A DNA stretch of 64,000 bases from Reinekea sp. G2M2-21 (GCF_015687175.1 NZ_JADPQG010000001.1:806001-870000); one strand, 5' to 3'; shown: positions 27,979 through 36,809, counted from the first letter of the stretch. Notes: generated from the letters alone by a model not told the origin. Numbers and translations: made by a program.

Positions 27979-28953
27979 TCAGTCACTCCCCTTAGCAGAA
28001 AACTTTTTAGCCCATACCAGGATGATTTTCTGCAGCAGAATGAACAGTAATAAGAGCGCGCCGATGACGATTCGCGTGGACGCGGCATTCAAAGTGCCAT
28101 CAAAGTTGATGAGCTGTTGAATAACACCAAACGTCATGCCGCCGATAAACGCGCCAAATACATAACCAACGCCGCCGGTCAGCAGGGTGCCGCCGAGCAC
28201 GACCGCCGCGATAGCATCCAATTCCACGGCGATGCCAATTTCCGGATAGGCTGAACCGGTGGCAACAGCAAACAGAACTCCGGCTACCGAGCTGTAAAAC
28301 CCACTTAAAGCGTAGACTTTGACGGTTGTCCAGGGAACATTCACACCGATTAATGCGGCGGATTGAGCATCACCGCCAATCGCATAAACATTGTGGCCGA
28401 ACCTTGTGTAACGGGAAATAATGACGCCCAGCGCAAGAAACAGAATCATGATGATGGCCACAAAATTCAATTCGCCCTGGCCGATAATGATGCCGAACTC
28501 TGACAATGACGACATGAAAGGGTGGTCGATTTTTACTTGCTGAGTGTTGATGACATAACCCAGGCCGCGAAATAAAAACATGCCGGCAAGTGTGACAATG
28601 AAAGGTTGGATTTTGAAGATAGCAATGACCAAACCCATGACCGTACCGAACAAGGTACCAACACAGACTGAAATGGCGATTGCCACGACAGGGTGAATCT
28701 GAAATTTAACCACCAACAGCGCCATCAATGCACAGACGAACGCGATCATTGATCCGACGGATAAATCAATCCCACCGGACAAGATGACGAATGCCATGCC
28801 TACCGCGGTGACAATAATAAAGGCGTTGTCGGTTAACAGGTAACCAGCCAAGCGAAGTCCGAAAAAGCCCTGATAGGCGATACTGCCAAAACCATACAGC
28901 AACAGTAAAACAATAATGGCCGATATGAGGGGAAGCGTACGTTCATTCAGCAT
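27979..28953 (-). CDS. yjfF: Sugar ABC transporter permease, YjfF-like
   Basis: This is an inner-membrane permease of 324 residues in the ribose/galactofuranose BPD_transp_2 family. Features are MAFVILSGGIDLSVGSMIAF and AIAAVVLGGTLLTGGVGYVFG, typical of RbsC-type permeases. It is the second permease of a YtfQRT-YjfF type importer. The longer frame from 29031 runs far into the upstream gene; GGAG seven bases before the ATG at 28953 (MLNERTLPLI) gives an 11-base overlap with ytfT and is the better start. Confidence 0.9.
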   Translation of the reverse strand: MLNERTLPLISAIIVLLLLYGFGSIAYQGFFGLRLAGYLLTDNAFIIVTAVGMAFVILSGGIDLSVGSMIAFVCALMALLVVKFQIHPVVAIAISVCVGTLFGTVMGLVIAIFKIQPFIVTLAGMFLFRGLGYVINTQQVKIDHPFMSSLSEFGIIIGQGELNFVAIIMILFLALGVIISRYTRFGHNVYAIGGDAQSAALIGVNVPWTTVKVYALSGFYSSVAGVLFAVATGSAYPEIGIAVELDAIAAVVLGGTLLTGGVGYVFGAFIGGMTFGVIQQLINFDGTLNAASTRIVIGALLLLFILLQKIILVWAKKFSAKGSD

Positions 28954-29965
28954 GACGGTTCTCCAGAGATTTTGTTCTGAGCTGACTGACATAGTTTTTT
29001 GTCGTCTCAGATTGAATGAGTAGCACCGCAAGAATAATGCAGGCTTTGACGATTAGGTTGTATTCCACGGGTACACCACTGCTGAAAATAATCGTGGTCA
29101 GTGTTTGAATGATGAGCGCCCCGATGATGGTTAAGCCAAGGTATATCCGACCACCGTTGAGGGATGCACCGGCCAAAACCACTGCGAGAATCGCATCCAG
29201 TTCAAGCCACAATCCCAGACGATTGATTTCGGCGGTACTGACATCGGCAATGAGAATCATGCCTGCTACGGCAGCGCACATGCCGGAAAAAATGTAAGCG
29301 ATCACTTTTAACATTCGCGCTTCAATGCCCAACAGACGGCTGGCCTTTGCATTAGCGCCGACAGACTCCAGAAACAAACCAAGCGCAGTTTTTCGCAGTA
29401 ATAAAACGGTGCACAAAACCAAGGCGGTCATAATCCATAAGCGCACTGGTATTGCCAGTAGGGCACCGCTGCCAATGATGTCCATCGCGGTACTGTCAAA
29501 GCTGACTGCCCGACCACCGGTCACCAGTTGCGCGATGCCGCGACCGGAGACCATGAGGATCAGCGTCGCGATAATGGGTTGAATGCCGATGAATGACACC
29601 ATTATTCCGTTCAGAAAACCAATACCACCCCCGACAAGCACCGATACAATAACCACCATAAAGAAGGGCAGTTGGGTCTCCACAATCAGCACTGCGGCGA
29701 CGGCACCACAAATGGCGACGACAGAACCGACAGACAAGTCGATACCTTTAGTGCCAATAACCACGGCCATACCCAGAGCGATAATTGCGGTCGGTGTAGC
29801 GCGGACTAAAATATCAATCAGACTGCCGTAGAGACGTCCGTCTTTGAATTCGATTTGGATAAAACCAGGATCGATGATGCCCATGATCACGATGATAACC
29901 ACCAGTGAGAAAATGGGTCCCCAGATCTTTGGATTGATATCCAGAAACTTTTTACGTTCTTTCAT
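28943..29965 (-). CDS. ytfT: Sugar ABC transporter permease, YtfT-like
   Basis: This is an inner-membrane permease of 340 residues with about nine hydrophobic helices. The family stretches AVVIGTKGIDLSVGSVVAI and LELDAILAVVLAGASLNGG are present. It pairs with the YjfF-like protein to form a heteromeric sugar channel. The start is taken as the ATG at 29965, six bases after GGGTG; a GTG at 29974 is also possible. The gene follows ytfR by about 20 bases. Confidence 0.9.
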   Translation of the reverse strand: MKERKKFLDINPKIWGPIFSLVVIIVIMGIIDPGFIQIEFKDGRLYGSLIDILVRATPTAIIALGMAVVIGTKGIDLSVGSVVAICGAVAAVLIVETQLPFFMVVIVSVLVGGGIGFLNGIMVSFIGIQPIIATLILMVSGRGIAQLVTGGRAVSFDSTAMDIIGSGALLAIPVRLWIMTALVLCTVLLLRKTALGLFLESVGANAKASRLLGIEARMLKVIAYIFSGMCAAVAGMILIADVSTAEINRLGLWLELDAILAVVLAGASLNGGRIYLGLTIIGALIIQTLTTIIFSSGVPVEYNLIVKACIILAVLLIQSETTKNYVSQLRTKSLENRHAE

Positions 29966-29986
29966 AATTGTCACCCGAGTACTGTG

Positions 29987-31501
29987 CTATTGCGCAATGG
30001 CATTGACGATTGATTTCTGGCTGATGTCAGAACCAGTCAATTCCATGACTTTTTTGCGATCTTTCATCACGACGACCCGGTGTGCAAAGATCACCAGCTC
30101 TTCAAGTTCGGAAGAGGCGACAAGCAAGCTCATGCCCTGTTCGCAAAGTTCTTTCATGATCGCGATAATATCGTGGTGTGCACCGATATCGATTCCCCTC
30201 GTTGGTTCATCCAGCAATAATAAGGTTGGCTGGGTGAGTAACCAGCGGGCGAGAATCACTTTTTGTTGATTACCGCCACTGAGTTCGCCGATAGGTTTAT
30301 TTAGGTTGGGCGTCTTGATTGATAAGCGTTCTATCATCGATTCCACCATGGCTTTCTGTTCCGTCATAGGGATAGGTTTTAACCAACCACGTTTTGCCTG
30401 CAAGGCAAGGATCATGTTTTCGCGTACGCTTAATTCAGCAATGATGCCGTCGATCTTGCGGTCTTCCGGGCAGTACCCCAGACCGTGATCAATCGCTTGT
30501 TTAGGCGATTTAATGTGCACCGCGTTCTGTGCTATTTCCATTGAACCCTGATCAACGGCTTGTGCGCCAAAAATAATCTCGCACAACTCCGAACGACCGG
30601 AACCAAGCATCCCCGCCAAGCCAACGATTTCGCCTTTGGCTATGCTCAGATCGACGGGTTTCAAGAAGCGTTGTTTACCAAAGTTCTGAATGCGTAAGAC
30701 ATCGTCAGCACTATCGCTGGTTTCGCGGTTGCTACCACTGGTCAATTCATCCAGCGATTTACCCACCATGGCATGAATTAACTCAGCTTGTGGTAGTTTT
30801 TTAGTCGCGTAGGTGCCAATGAAGCTTCCGTTGCGCAATACCGTAATTCGATCGGTAATTTCGTAAACCTGATCCAGAAAATGTGTCACAAAAATAATAC
30901 TGATGCCCTGAGACTTCAGTTGTCTCATTAGCTCAAATAGCCGCAGGACTTCTTTAGCATCCAAACTGGCAGTGGGTTCATCGAGAATTAATAGTTTCGC
31001 TTTTGTGCCAATGGCCCGTGCAATGGCAACTAATTGCTGAACAGCGATGGAATAGGAATCGAGTTGTTTGCTTGGATCAATATTGAGCCCAACCCGCTCT
31101 AGCATCTCCAAGGCTCGCTGCTTCGCACGCTTTGGACTGATCAAGCCGAAGCGCTTGGGCTGTTGTAATAAAGTCAGATTTTCAGTGACAGTCATCGTTG
31201 GGATAAGATTCACTTCCTGATAAACCGTGCTGACACCTTGGGTTTGTGCATGGCCTGAACTTGTAGCGTGGAAGTCCTGACCATCAAATAGAATTTTTCC
31301 TGAATCTCGTGTGTACACGCCGGTTAAAACTTTGATGAATGTGGATTTTCCAGCACCATTTTCACCGAGAAGAGCATGGATTTCACCGGGTGCTATTGAG
31401 AATGACACCTTATTCAGCGCTTGAACGCCAGCAAATCCTTTCGAGATGTTTTTTATTTCAAGTAGTGGCTGTACGTCGACAACCGGTTCTAGAACACCCA
31501 T
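29987..31501 (-). CDS. ytfR: Sugar ABC transporter ATPase (two ABC domains), YtfR-like
   Basis: This is a 504-residue tandem ATPase. The N-terminal half has Walker A GENGAGKST, a weak signature region (SYSIAVQQLVAIARA) and Walker B LLILDEPTASLD. The C-terminal half has a degenerate P-loop (GMLGSGRSELCE), the signature LSGGNQQKVILARWL and Walker B LLLLDEPTRGID. This asymmetry is normal for RbsA/YtfR ATPases. It energises import by the YtfT/YjfF permeases. A hairpin lies between it and ytfQ. Confidence 0.93.
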   Translation of the reverse strand: MGVLEPVVDVQPLLEIKNISKGFAGVQALNKVSFSIAPGEIHALLGENGAGKSTFIKVLTGVYTRDSGKILFDGQDFHATSSGHAQTQGVSTVYQEVNLIPTMTVTENLTLLQQPKRFGLISPKRAKQRALEMLERVGLNIDPSKQLDSYSIAVQQLVAIARAIGTKAKLLILDEPTASLDAKEVLRLFELMRQLKSQGISIIFVTHFLDQVYEITDRITVLRNGSFIGTYATKKLPQAELIHAMVGKSLDELTSGSNRETSDSADDVLRIQNFGKQRFLKPVDLSIAKGEIVGLAGMLGSGRSELCEIIFGAQAVDQGSMEIAQNAVHIKSPKQAIDHGLGYCPEDRKIDGIIAELSVRENMILALQAKRGWLKPIPMTEQKAMVESMIERLSIKTPNLNKPIGELSGGNQQKVILARWLLTQPTLLLLDEPTRGIDIGAHHDIIAIMKELCEQGMSLLVASSELEELVIFAHRVVVMKDRKKVMELTGSDISQKSIVNAIAQ

Positions 31502-31537
31502 AACGCACCTGTTGATTGTTTGAATAGTAACCTGGTG

Positions 31538-31565
31538 ACAGGCAATAGCGTGTGCTATTGCCTGT
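31538..31565 (-). promoter_or_regulatory. Intercistronic hairpin between ytfQ and ytfR
   Basis: ACAGGCAATAGC and GCTATTGCCTGT form a perfect twelve-base-pair stem with loop GTGT. It lies 20 bases after the binding-protein stop and 36 bases before the ATPase start. No T-run follows, so it is more likely an mRNA-stabilising or partial-attenuation structure that keeps the binding protein in excess over the membrane components. Confidence 0.65.
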
Positions 31566-31585
31566 TGGCGAAAATCAGCGGAAGG

Positions 31586-32536
31586 TTACTTGCGCTTCGC
31601 CCATTCTTCAGCAGCAGTTTCTGGGTAGAACAGACCACCTGGAACGGTAATGCGTTTTGGAACGTCTTTACCAGCCAAATGTGCTTCCAGTGCATCAAAA
31701 GCTGCAGCACCCTGATAAGGGCTGAGCTCAAGAGTGACGTTGGTTTCACCATCGGCCATGGTTTTAAAGATTTCAGCAATGGCGTCGACAGAACCAATAA
31801 GGATGTCTTCACTGGGTTTTAAACCAGCTTCTTTAATCGCTTGTGCTGCACCAATCGCCATGTTGTCGTTGTGTGCCCAAACGGCGCAGATATTTTCTCC
31901 ACCAATGGATTTTAAGAAACTCTCCATAACTTCCTTACCGCCGGTCGCGCTCCAGCTGCCGGTTTGTGAAGCAATAATTTTCATGCCCGAGAAGTTCTCA
32001 ATGACATTCGCGAAGCCCGTTTGTCGTTTAATGGCAGCATCGGCACCTACAGCACCCTGCAGTTCAACGATGTCACAGGTGCCTTCGGTTTCAACAGCTA
32101 ACCAGGCAGCGATCATTGCGCCTTCCTGAGTGAAGTCAGACCCCACACTGGTGACATACAGGCTTGGGTCGGAATCCAGTCCACGGTCGACCAGGACTAC
32201 CGGAATTTTCGCACGTTGCGCTTCTTTCAGAACCTTGTCCCAACCGGTGGTGACCAGTGGTGCCAGAACAATCCCGTCAACACCTTGCGCGATGAAAGAG
32301 CGAATGGCCTTGATCTGATTTTCCTGTTTACCTTGCCCATCGGAAAATTTGAAGTTGTAGCCTCGAGCTTCGGCTTCAGCCTTCGTAGCATTGGTGAAAG
32401 CAGTACGCCAGCCAGATTCGGAACCGGTTTGTGCGAAACCAATTGTCAGCTCTGCCATAGAGGCAGCTGACGATAAGGCGATTACTGTGGTGCCAACGGC
32501 TATCTTGATCAACTTAGTCAAATTGCTAATATTCAT
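31586..32536 (-). CDS. ytfQ: Sugar ABC transporter substrate-binding protein, YtfQ-like
   Basis: This is a periplasmic binding protein of 316 residues. The signal peptide (MNISNLTKLIKIAVGTTVIALSSAASMA) precedes ELTIGFAQ. The mature protein closely follows E. coli YtfQ, a galactofuranose-binding protein: TGSESGWR, FSDGQGKQENQIKA, APLVTTGWDKVLKEA and VWAHNDNMAIGA all have direct counterparts. A furanose-form sugar is therefore the likely ligand. The frame is open to 32650; GGGGA six bases before the ATG at 32536 decides the start. It is the first gene of the operon. Confidence 0.92.
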   Translation of the reverse strand: MNISNLTKLIKIAVGTTVIALSSAASMAELTIGFAQTGSESGWRTAFTNATKAEAEARGYNFKFSDGQGKQENQIKAIRSFIAQGVDGIVLAPLVTTGWDKVLKEAQRAKIPVVLVDRGLDSDPSLYVTSVGSDFTQEGAMIAAWLAVETEGTCDIVELQGAVGADAAIKRQTGFANVIENFSGMKIIASQTGSWSATGGKEVMESFLKSIGGENICAVWAHNDNMAIGAAQAIKEAGLKPSEDILIGSVDAIAEIFKTMADGETNVTLELSPYQGAAAFDALEAHLAGKDVPKRITVPGGLFYPETAAEEWAKRK

Positions 32537-32818
32537 GTTTTTTCCCCATTTTTTATATTTGTTGTTACCTAGCAATACCCTTGCGTGATGAACAGTATTA
32601 GCCAGGTCGAGTTTATTAAATGTAATGTGACCCGTGAAGGGAATAGCCACGGAAAAGGTGAGTTAATTTGTCCATGTACCTAGCTATTTTTTCCACAAAA
32701 ACAAGTACTGCTCTGCGCACTGCAATGGGTTCAAGGTCTTTATGCGCAGTGTCGGTTTTTTTTGCATCGTCTTCTGCTATCGTACATTAACATCGAATCG
32801 CTGTTTGCTGGGATATCC

Positions 32819-33430
32819 ATGAATTCAACCTTTTTCTTTAATGCGCTGACCAGTTATTTTGTCGTTATTGACCCGATAGGTTGTGCGTTGATTTTTTACT
32901 CCCTGACCTTGGGTCAAAGCACAAAGTTAAAAGCAAAAACCATGGCGACAGCAATGTGTATTGGGTTTGGAATTATCCTAATGTTTGCGTTATTTGGTGA
33001 GACGTTGCTCACTGCCTTGGGTATTGAAATGGACGCACTACGCATAGCGGGTGGTATCTTGTTGTTTAATACGGCATTTCGCATGATTACCACGGAACCT
33101 ACGCATGAGCAGCCTCATGATGTTCGGATCGGACACATTACTGTATACCCACTTGCCATACCGCTCATGGCCGGGCCGGGCACGCTGACGTTAACTGTGT
33201 TATTAATGGCGGGAGCTCCTACTGTCGTGGATCAGGTGATGGTGATTGTCGCGGCGCTGATTACATTGACCGTGACGCTGTTGCTAGCGTTGATATCGTC
33301 TCAGTTGCGCAAATGGTTGGGCAAAACAGGTGATGAAATTATTCAGCGCTTGCTAGGAGTGTTGTTAGCAGCGTTGGCGATTCAATTTGTGGCGAATGGT
33401 ATCAGCGGATTGTTTTTAAGCGGCGCGTAG
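32819..33430 (+). CDS. MarC-family integral membrane protein
   Basis: This is a 203-residue membrane protein with six predicted helices in the MarC/UPF0056 family. Typical stretches are YFVVIDPIGCALIF near the N-terminus, LRIAGGILLFNTAFRM, and PLAIPLMAGPGTLTLTVLL. Its molecular function is not established; the old link to multiple antibiotic resistance is not supported for the family. A frame extends upstream to 32762, but the ATG at 32819 with GGGA before it starts the first helix properly. It is divergent from ytfQ. Confidence 0.88.
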   Translation: MNSTFFFNALTSYFVVIDPIGCALIFYSLTLGQSTKLKAKTMATAMCIGFGIILMFALFGETLLTALGIEMDALRIAGGILLFNTAFRMITTEPTHEQPHDVRIGHITVYPLAIPLMAGPGTLTLTVLLMAGAPTVVDQVMVIVAALITLTVTLLLALISSQLRKWLGKTGDEIIQRLLGVLLAALAIQFVANGISGLFLSGA

Positions 33431-33537
33431 TGTTGGCTGGAACTCAAAGCGGGCGTCTTATCCTGGCCTTGGTTGGTAAGATGAGGCTGCCACCGTCCCG
33501 AGGGACGATGACAACCGTTAGGCAATTGCGTTGCGGG

Positions 33538-34341
33538 CTATGGCTTAATGCCCTTTGAACCAACGGTCAGTCCCATGATCAACTGACCATCCACGACTTG
33601 GATGTTTTCCGGTGCAAACGTGACCAGATTGCTGTCGAATGTCCAGTTTCCTTTGCCCCAGCGTTTTGAATCGAAGTGATTAAAATCGTCGCGCCAGGCC
33701 AGTTTAAATTCGCCGTTATCCTGCAGGTTATAGTATTCAATCCAGTCGATGATCTGGTATTGAGGTAATTCCGTTTCGTCAAATTGCCCAACCCAATCGA
33801 CAACTTCAGAAACCCAGACATTTGAGCGGTAGGTTTGTGGCGTATCGGCCATGTCTCGCACCTGTTGTGAAGCGCTGGCAAGATCTTCCCGGATCGTTTG
33901 ACCATCGACTTTCCAGACGATGCGTTCCGGTGTCCAGATCAGCGAATAGGTGTGGAAGTCCGTGATATCGTCAACAGGTGTTGTTTGCTCCGACATAACT
34001 CTGGCCTCTGCCGTGCCGGTAATCAGGTTGGTTTGCAGTAAATCAGGATGGCGGCCAATGGTTTCAAAATCAATTTCTCGCCAGGGGCGTCCTTCGCCTT
34101 GCCAAGACTCATTGTCGTAGGTAAAAAAGGATGAGACAACGCCTGGTTTAGACACCATTTTTAAACGGAGGTTGAATTGTCCGTAGAGTACTTTTTTGAG
34201 ACTGTACAGTTCAGCACCATAAACGGGTTGGCTTGCGGTATTTTTCTGGCTGGTAGCCGCCAGGGTGTCCTGGTTCAGGTCGTCCGCCAGTGTCATTGAG
34301 CTGATCAGGCTGAATAATATAAGTGCATTCTGTACGCGCAT
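33538..34341 (-). CDS. Secreted GH16 beta-glucanase, circularly permuted
   Basis: This is a predicted exported endo-beta-1,3-1,4-glucanase (lichenase) of 267 residues. A signal peptide (1-19) precedes DDLNQ. The catalytic motif REIDFETIG holds E89 (nucleophile), D91 and E93 (acid/base). The strand block that lies N-terminal in ordinary GH16 lichenases (here WRDDFNHFDSKRWGKGNWTF, then DGQLIMGLT) is at the C-terminus (about 211-260), after the usual C-terminal block. This is the domain order of Fibrobacter succinogenes lichenase, which also shares GAELY, GRPW, ITG and GQFDE stretches. No Ser-rich tail follows. It has a LacI-type operator upstream and appears monocistronic. Confidence 0.9.
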   Translation of the reverse strand: MRVQNALILFSLISSMTLADDLNQDTLAATSQKNTASQPVYGAELYSLKKVLYGQFNLRLKMVSKPGVVSSFFTYDNESWQGEGRPWREIDFETIGRHPDLLQTNLITGTAEARVMSEQTTPVDDITDFHTYSLIWTPERIVWKVDGQTIREDLASASQQVRDMADTPQTYRSNVWVSEVVDWVGQFDETELPQYQIIDWIEYYNLQDNGEFKLAWRDDFNHFDSKRWGKGNWTFDSNLVTFAPENIQVVDGQLIMGLTVGSKGIKP

Positions 34342-34428
34342 TTACGGTCCTTAATGGAATGTTCTTTCGGTGTTTGATGGTGTGTTTGGGACGCCATCTC
34401 GCTGTTATGTGCGGCGCTCTTGATTTTT

Positions 34429-34442
34429 TGTAACCGCTTACA
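34429..34442. promoter_or_regulatory. Putative LacI/GalR-family operator
   Basis: TGTAACCGCTTACA is an inverted repeat of TGTAA around a central CG, matching the general TGTAAnCGnTTACA form bound by LacI/GalR regulators. It lies about 90 bases upstream of the glucanase start, consistent with sugar-dependent control. No LacI-family gene is in the window. Confidence 0.6.
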
Positions 34443-34503
34443 TGCTCGAATTTAGCCAGTGGTGAACTGAAAGGCAAGAACCGTCTGGTGTTTACCTGAA
34501 ATT

Positions 34504-34590
34504 ACAGGTTGTTTCAGAAAATAGCTGACTTTTATTTTCAGGTTGTTACAGTTTTATCAGTATTTTCCTGTTATTTTCAGGCTGTTTCAG
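34504..34590. repeat. Three direct repeats, CAGGYTGTTWCAG
   Basis: Copies at 34504-34517, 34538-34551 and 34577-34590 follow the form (A/T)CAGG(T/C)TGTT(T/A)CAG, spaced 34 and 39 bases apart. The last two share a 20-base unit starting TTATTTTCAGG with two mismatches. They lie between the glucanase promoter region and the yhcC stop codon. They could be regulator-binding iterons or a small degenerate repeat. Confidence 0.6.
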
Positions 34591-34597
34591 TGGTGTT

Positions 34598-35521
34598 TCA
34601 TGACATTTCAGCGAACCCGATAGGGGCAGTGACGGCAGCCAGTTTGGCTTCCAGCCCATTCATGACCGGCCAGCGATGGTCTGTCCACTGCGGTTCAATG
34701 AGCAGGTCTTTTCGGCTAACCGTGGACATGACGCGGTGCACGATGATTTCTCTGGGCGTATTGATCAGTGCATCACCAACAATATCGAGATAGCTCTCTC
34801 TGGAAATACTCCGGTAATCACCTTGCTTCCACATTCTGGCGAGTTGAGTACCTTTTACAACATGTAACGGGTGCCATTTCACGCCTTGAACGCCGGCATC
34901 CAGAACCCGGTGCCAACTGTCCAGAACCATGGATTTGGTTTCGCCGGGTAACCCTGCGATGAGGTGTGTGCAAACGTTCAAACCATAGCGGCTTGTTTTC
35001 TTTATGGCTGACTGGTAGTCCGCAAAGGTGTGACCTCTGTTGATGGCCGCCAGAGTGGTGTCATGAGTGCTCTGCAAGCCCAGTTCCAGCCAGACTTCAT
35101 AGCCACTTTGCTGAATCTGATGCAGCAGTTCCAATACGTCTTCGGTAATACAATCGGGTCGCGTTCCGACACATAAGCCAATCACATCCGGCGATTGTAG
35201 GGCTTCTTGATATAACTGTTTCAGGTAATTGATGTCACCATAGGTGTTGGAATAAGCCTGAAAGTAAGCGATGTACTTTCGGGCGCCGGTTTTCTGTTGC
35301 AAGCGGTTGATGTTGCCGGTGATTTGCTCGGCAATCGGTCGAATTTTGAAATCGTTCGGAAAGAAGCTTTTATTGTTACAGAAAATGCACCCGCCGATGC
35401 CTTTGCTGCCGTCCCGGTTCGGGCAAGTAACGTCTGCGTGCAATGACAGTTTGTAAATTTTTTCGCCGTACTTGGCTTTTAGATATTGACCAAAGGTGGT
35501 GATGTAATCGCTGAGTGCCAT
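34598..35521 (-). CDS. yhcC: YhcC-type radical SAM protein (TIGR01212 family)
   Basis: This is a cytosolic 307-residue radical-SAM protein. The cluster-binding cysteines are in CPNRDGSKGIGGCIFC, the spaced form typical of the YhcC group, and the family stretches YFQAYSNTYG and LCVGTRPDCITEDVLELL follow. The family is related to Elp3-like radical SAM enzymes; its reaction is not established. The frame starts with ATG at 35521. It ends just before the direct repeats at 34.5 kb. Confidence 0.88.
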   Translation of the reverse strand: MALSDYITTFGQYLKAKYGEKIYKLSLHADVTCPNRDGSKGIGGCIFCNNKSFFPNDFKIRPIAEQITGNINRLQQKTGARKYIAYFQAYSNTYGDINYLKQLYQEALQSPDVIGLCVGTRPDCITEDVLELLHQIQQSGYEVWLELGLQSTHDTTLAAINRGHTFADYQSAIKKTSRYGLNVCTHLIAGLPGETKSMVLDSWHRVLDAGVQGVKWHPLHVVKGTQLARMWKQGDYRSISRESYLDIVGDALINTPREIIVHRVMSTVSRKDLLIEPQWTDHRWPVMNGLEAKLAAVTAPIGFAEMS

Positions 35522-35587
35522 CTGCGCCGACTCTGAATGAATTGGCGCAGAGTGTAGGGGACAAAACCAGCAAAGTGTTGAGCTGCA

Positions 35588-36019
35588 TCAGGTGTCCGGG
35601 ATCAGGCGTTTACCCATGCCAATGGCATTGTCTTCGGAATAACCCAGTGAGCGATAGTATTCCACAATGTGCGTGTTAGTGGAGCGGACCTGCAGGTTCA
35701 CTTTTGGGCAACCTAACGCCAGTAGAGAAGCTTCCGTTTGTTCAATGAGTTTTCGGCCTAACCCGGTACCTTGATGGTCGGGTAATACAGCGAGATAGTT
35801 TATCCAGCCGCGATGACCTTCATAGCCTCCCATGACCGAACCAACGACCTGTTCGGTTTCGTTCGTGTTTTGTACGGCCACAATAAAGAGTTCCGGGTTC
35901 ACGGCAAGCTTACGGGCAATATCTTTTTTGGGGTCATTCCACGGCACGATCAATCCGCATGCGTGCCACAGGTCGATAATCTGGTCTTCATCCTTGGGTA
36001 AGTAGGGTCTTATCTGCAT
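35588..36019 (-). CDS. ypeA: GNAT acetyltransferase YpeA
   Basis: This is a 143-residue acetyltransferase very close to E. coli YpeA: MQIRPYLPKDEDQIIDLW, VPWNDPKKDI, VGSVMGGYEGHRGWINYLAV and the CoA-binding HQGTGLGRKLIEQ all have counterparts. The C-terminal GKRLI is also shared. The substrate is unknown. It lies between yhcC and a HAD phosphatase gene on the same strand, with 30- to 66-base spacers. Confidence 0.88.
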   Translation of the reverse strand: MQIRPYLPKDEDQIIDLWHACGLIVPWNDPKKDIARKLAVNPELFIVAVQNTNETEQVVGSVMGGYEGHRGWINYLAVLPDHQGTGLGRKLIEQTEASLLALGCPKVNLQVRSTNTHIVEYYRSLGYSEDNAIGMGKRLIPDT

Positions 36020-36049
36020 TCGTAAAGTCTCTTTATCCTTCGTGGTGGG

Positions 36050-36649
36050 TTAGCGTGGAAAAAAGTCCCATTGATAGACGGGAATGGTGGCTAAATCGAG
36101 CATCGCTTGATCTTCGGGTGTGTCACCATATGCATAGATATCCCGGTAATTTTTCAGATTGACTGCAGCGCGCAGACGCTTGGATTTTTGCTGATGGCTA
36201 CAGTCACCCTGTTGATATTTGCCGGTGTAATAATCGCCTTGTCTGGCCAGGGTGGAGCAAATCAGATCGACTTTCATAGCCCGGCACCAGGGTCGCAGGT
36301 AGGTATCAAGCGAGGCCGATACCACCACAATATGGTCACCGCGAGACTGATGCCAGCGCAGCTGTTCCATGGCTTTCGGGCGTAATATGCTAGGGATATG
36401 CTGTTTCGCATAGCGTTCGCCGAGCTTATCGAGTTGTTTTTGGTGCAGGCCACGAAAGCAAAAGTAAACGGTGAATGGACGCATTACTGATGCTGGAACG
36501 ATCCCCAGTTTGTATGCGGCCACGACAGGCGCCAGTAACAGCCGACCCAGCCATAAGCGTTTTTTGGGGGTGGCGTAAAAAAGGAAAGGGGTAAAGCTGT
36601 CTTTTGAGGTCAGAGTGCCGTCAAAGTCAAAGAGTGCCAAATTCGTCAT
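36050..36649 (-). CDS. HAD-IB family phosphatase (SerB/PgpC-like)
   Basis: This is a 199-residue HAD hydrolase. Motif I is ALFDFDGTLTSKDSF (D8 and D10), motif II is the serine in VVVSASLD and motif IV is YGDTPEDQAML. The length and the hydrophobic segment after the N-terminal motif (LWLGRLLLAPVVAAY) fit the subgroup that includes phosphatidylglycerophosphatase C and phosphoserine phosphatase-like proteins. The specific substrate is not certain. The ATG is the first in frame. Confidence 0.82.
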   Translation of the reverse strand: MTNLALFDFDGTLTSKDSFTPFLFYATPKKRLWLGRLLLAPVVAAYKLGIVPASVMRPFTVYFCFRGLHQKQLDKLGERYAKQHIPSILRPKAMEQLRWHQSRGDHIVVVSASLDTYLRPWCRAMKVDLICSTLARQGDYYTGKYQQGDCSHQQKSKRLRAAVNLKNYRDIYAYGDTPEDQAMLDLATIPVYQWDFFPR

Positions 36650-36768
36650 GGTGTCGGTACCTGGTTATGCGGATCTTAGGGTAGCAACGACAGCCGTTAA
36701 ATGCGATCCGTTGCAACAATTGAATCACAGACCACCACAGTTGCCTCTGAGAAAACCCAGACATAAAA

Positions 36769-36790
36769 ACGGCGAGCAGTGGCTCGCCGT
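36769..36790 (-). terminator. Rho-independent terminator of fabA-fabB
   Basis: ACGGCGAGC and GCTCGCCGT pair over nine bases around a four-base loop. On the minus strand TTTTTA follows. It lies 20 bases after the fabB stop. Confidence 0.9.
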
Positions 36791-36809
36791 GTCTGAACTG
36801 CAATCAATG

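Noticed and set aside
33494-33507. Perfect palindrome CGTCCCGAGGGACG between marC and the glucanase gene.
   Set aside because: Only two central loop bases, no T-run and no known operator match; it could be chance.
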